Positions 60,361-64,000 of a DNA stretch of 64,000 nucleotides are shown here, piece by piece. The position numbers and the translations under genes were made by a program. This stretch comes from Lonicera japonica (lineage: Eukaryota; Streptophyta; Magnoliopsida; Dipsacales; Caprifoliaceae), in contig JAKCWG010000239.1 in NCBI GenBank assembly GCA_021464415.1, positions 1 to 64,000 on the forward strand, read 5' to 3'. The notes under the pieces were generated by a model. It was not told where the DNA came from and did no database searches. It saw only the letters and a list, made by a program, of their open reading frames with translations. Each line of letters opens with the position of its first letter. Position 1 is the stretch's first letter.

Positions 60361-60860
60361 CCTACCAGATGGGTTTGTCGCACGACAAACCCAATGAAAA
60401 TACAAATTGTCGCACGACAAACCCATCTGTCGCGCGACAATTCCCCCAAAGCACCGACCAACCACTTTCTGACACATCAGTTTGTTAGAACCATCGCTTC
60501 AGCAGTTTGTCGCGCGACACTTGCCCTTTCTGGAGGAGTGTCGCGCGACAATCTCTCCCGAATACTATAAATAGGCCAACACCCCCATGAGTTCTAGGCA
60601 GCCATTCCCCACCACAAAGGACACGGTTCTGATACCGAAAATCCTTATTTCTCTCTTATATTTCTAATCTTTAAGCCTTCTTCGGAAGCACCTTTGATAA
60701 CATTTATTTTTGTAAGAGTCTCGGATCTAATCTTGACACCCGGAGTGCCACCTTCTAGAGTCAGACCGCTGAAAATATTTCAAAGAGAAAAGCTTATATC
60801 CGTCGGAGGTCTTCTCTGCCGTATTATATTTTCTCTCTTTCATTCTTATATATATCTCGT
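60361..60860 (+). repeat. LTR-like block with TGTCGCGCGACA palindromes
   Basis: Five copies of TGTCGCRCGACA lie at about 60377-60550, upstream of a promoter-like TATAAATAGG (60567) and a leader. The layout (palindromes, TATA box, transcribed leader) resembles an LTR. No pol and no paired LTR were found. Confidence 0.45.
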
Positions 60861-61935
60861 TGGGAAGGTAATTAAAGCCTCTTCTAGTAATCAAATAATA
60901 TATCTACATACTAGTTTTATTGTACTTTATTTAATAATTATAGATTTGTTTAAATCTTATTTAAGTTTAATATATTTATGTATTTTCTTGGGCCAACATA
61001 AACCGAAAGCATTTATTTTCATTATCCTCAAAATTTAAGTTGTTTTGTAGACTCTTTTTATCTGTTGTTTTGTCCACTTTCTAATTAGATAAACTTATTG
61101 TCAAGTTACTGATATTCTATCGTTTTCAAACAAAGTAATTTGATAAAATCATTTTTAAAATCAGAAGAAGTAAGAGCATTTATCATCCGGCTAAAACCAA
61201 GTTTTCAAAGTCTGGACTGAAAAAGCTTACTTATGAATTAAATTCAGATATATTCTGTCTTCCATATAGATTGTAATGCATCTGATACACACTCCTCAAG
61301 AGTTCAATTCCATATCAAATTAATTCCGATAAGATCCGATCTCTTCTAAATTAACCTAACGAGATAATTTATATTGTTATTTGAAGAAAAAATACCGAAT
61401 CATTCTCTTTTCAAAAATAAATAAGATAAATTTTTTTCACTGGTAATCAGATTTCAACAAAACCAAAACATCGGATGACGGAATACAAAGTTTTCATCCC
61501 TTTCCCAATTTTGTCAAAATCAGGTTTCTATTAGCTATTTTCAGAAAGTAGTAGAATATCAGTAAAAGCATCCAAATTTTTCAACATAGAATAAACATAT
61601 AAAACCACTAGAGACCAAAAGGGCGGAATGGGTACTTAACACCTTCTCAAACCGTAATATAGTTCCCGAACCCTATAGAATCCTGGATTCGTAGACAAAC
61701 GTGTAAAGAAAGACTTATCTGTAGCATTTTCTCTTACACAACTATTTTTTCTGTTTTCTCGTAAAACGTATTGGAGACTCTGAACGAACCCTCTTGCATC
61801 TAGAAATAAGATAGAGAGACACCCGATATGAATTATCAACACATAAAAGCAAATGAAACAACAAAATCCTTTTCGATGTTTCAGACTCCCAAATTAGAGG
61901 CTGAGACCCTGGGGTCGTATTTGCGGATTCTCCCA
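60861..61935. other. No gene recognised
   Basis: AT-rich, with short frames only on both strands. No structure could be assigned. Confidence 0.5.
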
Positions 61936-63480
61936 ACGGTTGACCCCTTTGAATAAGAAAAAGTTGTATTGTTAATATGCTACAAAACCGCGTTTCCTTT
62001 TCATTTATCGTTAGTGTCTTTTCTTTTTTCCATGAAATATTCTTACACTACATCGAATGTGGTACTAATCTCTGCTTGCGGGTGAGAGCCTGCCTCTAGC
62101 TCAGGGGTATTTGTATTTGGAAGAATCGAAAACGAAATCTTTAGGACTTGACTCGTCCAATGGGGTCAAATTTCAAGGTTTAAACGAATAAATTTTTTCA
62201 TGAAATTCGGTGGAGATGATCTCTATAATAAGTAGATCGTCTCCAAAAACAATTATAAAAAAATTCAATTCGAAAGTAGTTGTAATAAAAATTTGATAAA
62301 AATGTTTATTTTCGACCGTTAAAATTTTAATTGATCATTTCATTCACTTTTAAATTGAGCTTTCTCATGAAAATTTGTGGAGATAATCTACTTGTCGTAG
62401 AGATCATCTCCACCAAATTTCATGAATAAACTTATCAATTTATCTTCCAAACTAGATTTCATCAGACGAAACTAGACTACAAAAATAATGAAAAAGAACC
62501 AAACCCGGGCATCCATTAGCAACATTTTCATCTCCTCCTTTTAAAATTACCCACTGCTTCATCTCTCTCACATTTCATTTCTCATAGAAGGCACAATAAT
62601 CACTAGGCAGAAATAAGGTCGGCGATGGTGGCCATTTCGAAGAAAAAGAAAGTGGCGTCAAATTATTATTTATACCACCATAAAAGAAAATAGTGATGCA
62701 TGATATAATTATAAAACGAATTTTAGTAAATAAAAATATCTAATAAATGAGATTAGTAAAAGAGAAAAATAAGAATAGGGAAGAAATAACGAAAAAGGTA
62801 GAGAGGAAGTACGATAAGAGAAATTGCAATAATTTTAGGTAGATAACATAAAATTAATATATTAAATTTGGCAACTATGTATTGGTTAAAAAAGCCACAT
62901 CACATTCTATTATACCCAATGAGTGATTGACACATTAATATGTAATTTCTTTTATGTCAGATTTTTATGTCCATTTAGAATTACTCGAGAAATTAGTGAT
63001 ACACAATAGAATTGTATGAACAGAGTCTTTTACTCTTCATTTATCTTCTCCTCTTTTTCCTTTAGTAAATAATGTTATTTGAACAATGTTTTCATTATTA
63101 TTTATTTTATAAAAAGAAATATAAGGGCAAAAGATATATTTTACATCTTTGAAAATTAAGTGCTATAAATATTAAAAGGGAGGGAAGCCGCTTTTTAAAG
63201 TTACCAAACATATTTTAAAATCTCTAAACTCTTAATATATCATCCATTGATATTTCTCCCTATAAGTTCTAGTCTCAAAAAAAAGTATAGTAATCGAGTG
63301 AATCATGTTTATGATTGATGATAATTGCTTAACTATTTTCATTTGAATGCTACTTGCCTTAAAATTTACTTCTTTTATAAAAATGAAAAACATAATAAAT
63401 CCAGACCGGGCCAAAAAATTTGGTTTAAGTTTGGGTTTGGATAATTCAAAAATAGAAACTGAATTTTTCAAGTTTTGGTT
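61936..63480 (+). pseudogene. NLP promoter/leader relic (copy of 23.95-25.25 kb)
   Basis: It starts with the NLP promoter phrase TTGACCCCTTTGAATAAGAA, has the fold-back element (62190-62440), then the leader TACCCACTGCTTCATCTCTC and an ATG at about 62624. AT-rich DNA follows where exon 1 should continue. Parallel to 23.95-25.25 kb over most of its length. Confidence 0.55.
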
Positions 63481-64000
63481 GGGTCTCTCTAATTTCCTCC
63501 ATATATGACGTAAACCGAAAATACCATTATTTTATATGACTAGCCTAAATGCGTGTAAGGTACTCAACCGTACAAGGCCTTGTTCACAAAATTATGTTTT
63601 TAATCTATTTAAGGGATCCAATATTTTATATAATTTGCTAGAACAAAAGATAAAAATTTGAACCATACATTAAAAAAATAAATTAAAAAAATGGAGCCCC
63701 TCCATTTCAATCATATTGCCAACCCGGAATATAAAAAATTGAGGTTGTTATGGGGTGTTTGTTTTTATCTCTGAATGCTTAATGAAAGAGTATTAAGTAT
63801 TTAAAGGTGCAATGCGATGTTTGTTTTTTTAACCCACTAAAAGAATTAATGGCTAGTTGTTTTTAATGATTTAAGTATTCAGTATTAAGAGGCATTAGTT
63901 CCATTGAATTTTTAATGTTGAATTTAAATTATTATTTTATATAAATACATAAAATTCAAAACTTCATTTAAAATAAAAAAACAAGCAGTATTTTTAAATT
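63481..64000. other. No gene recognised
   Basis: AT-rich end of window. The stretch around 63740-63900 with GTTTGTTTTT and ATTAAGAGGCATTAG phrases looks like a MITE border, but both ends were not identified. Confidence 0.4.

Overview
This is plant nuclear DNA from a eudicot: AT-rich, intron-bearing genes with canonical GT-AG junctions, and many plant transposons (Ty1-copia and chromovirus-like LTR elements, L1 LINEs, a tRNA-derived SINE, Helitron, MULE, hAT-like and Stowaway-type elements). The genus cannot be fixed from the sequence. I see no tRNA, rRNA or organelle genes.

The only host gene family that is clearly present is a tandem array of NIN-like (NLP) genes on the + strand, the family of plant nitrate-response regulators. 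The order is an NLP N-terminal sensor region (two GAF-like halves), then RWP-RK, then PB1. Gene 1 (2102-6194) has a frameshifted N-terminal exon, but its 3' half is open and its PB1 domain is triplicated in frame. A 'hole' at about 15.3 kb joins an NLP promoter block directly to an NLP downstream flank with no gene between. A leader relic lies at about 24.54-24.69 kb. Gene 2 (25887-29445) is an intact five-exon gene of 751 codons. A scrambled relic lies at 37.48-37.88 kb. Gene 3 (40101-45647) is a chimera of two copies fused in frame, eight exons and 1260 codons, with two sensor regions and one RWP-RK/PB1 tail. Gene 4 (about 49.25-52.57 kb) is a pseudogene broken by transposons. A last leader relic lies at about 62.52-62.69 kb. 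In every readable copy the RWP-RK signature is altered.

The array grew by segmental duplication. Its unit also carried an F-box/LRR/FBD gene on the - strand; that gene is now a pseudogene at 8445-10040 and a fragment split by a copia element at about 31.6-35.9 kb. Because paralogous units preserve empty sites, many insertions can be read precisely, with target-site duplications: an hAT-like MITE (1561-1877), a MULE-type MITE (3098-3410), a Helitron (7297-8012), copia-1 (11990-14791), a MULE (18842-19784), a SINE (30975-31125), copia-2 (32001-35784) and an insert in gene 4 (49841-50397).

Two minisatellite arrays built on a perfect palindrome containing ATGCAT lie near the cluster ends (600-1200 and 47365-48185). 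They share a 140-bp flank and sit in opposite orientation. From 52.6 kb rightwards the window is almost wholly transposon-derived and tandem-repeat DNA: a LINE, a copia fragment, LTR-like blocks, a 69-bp repeat and a 60-bp repeat.
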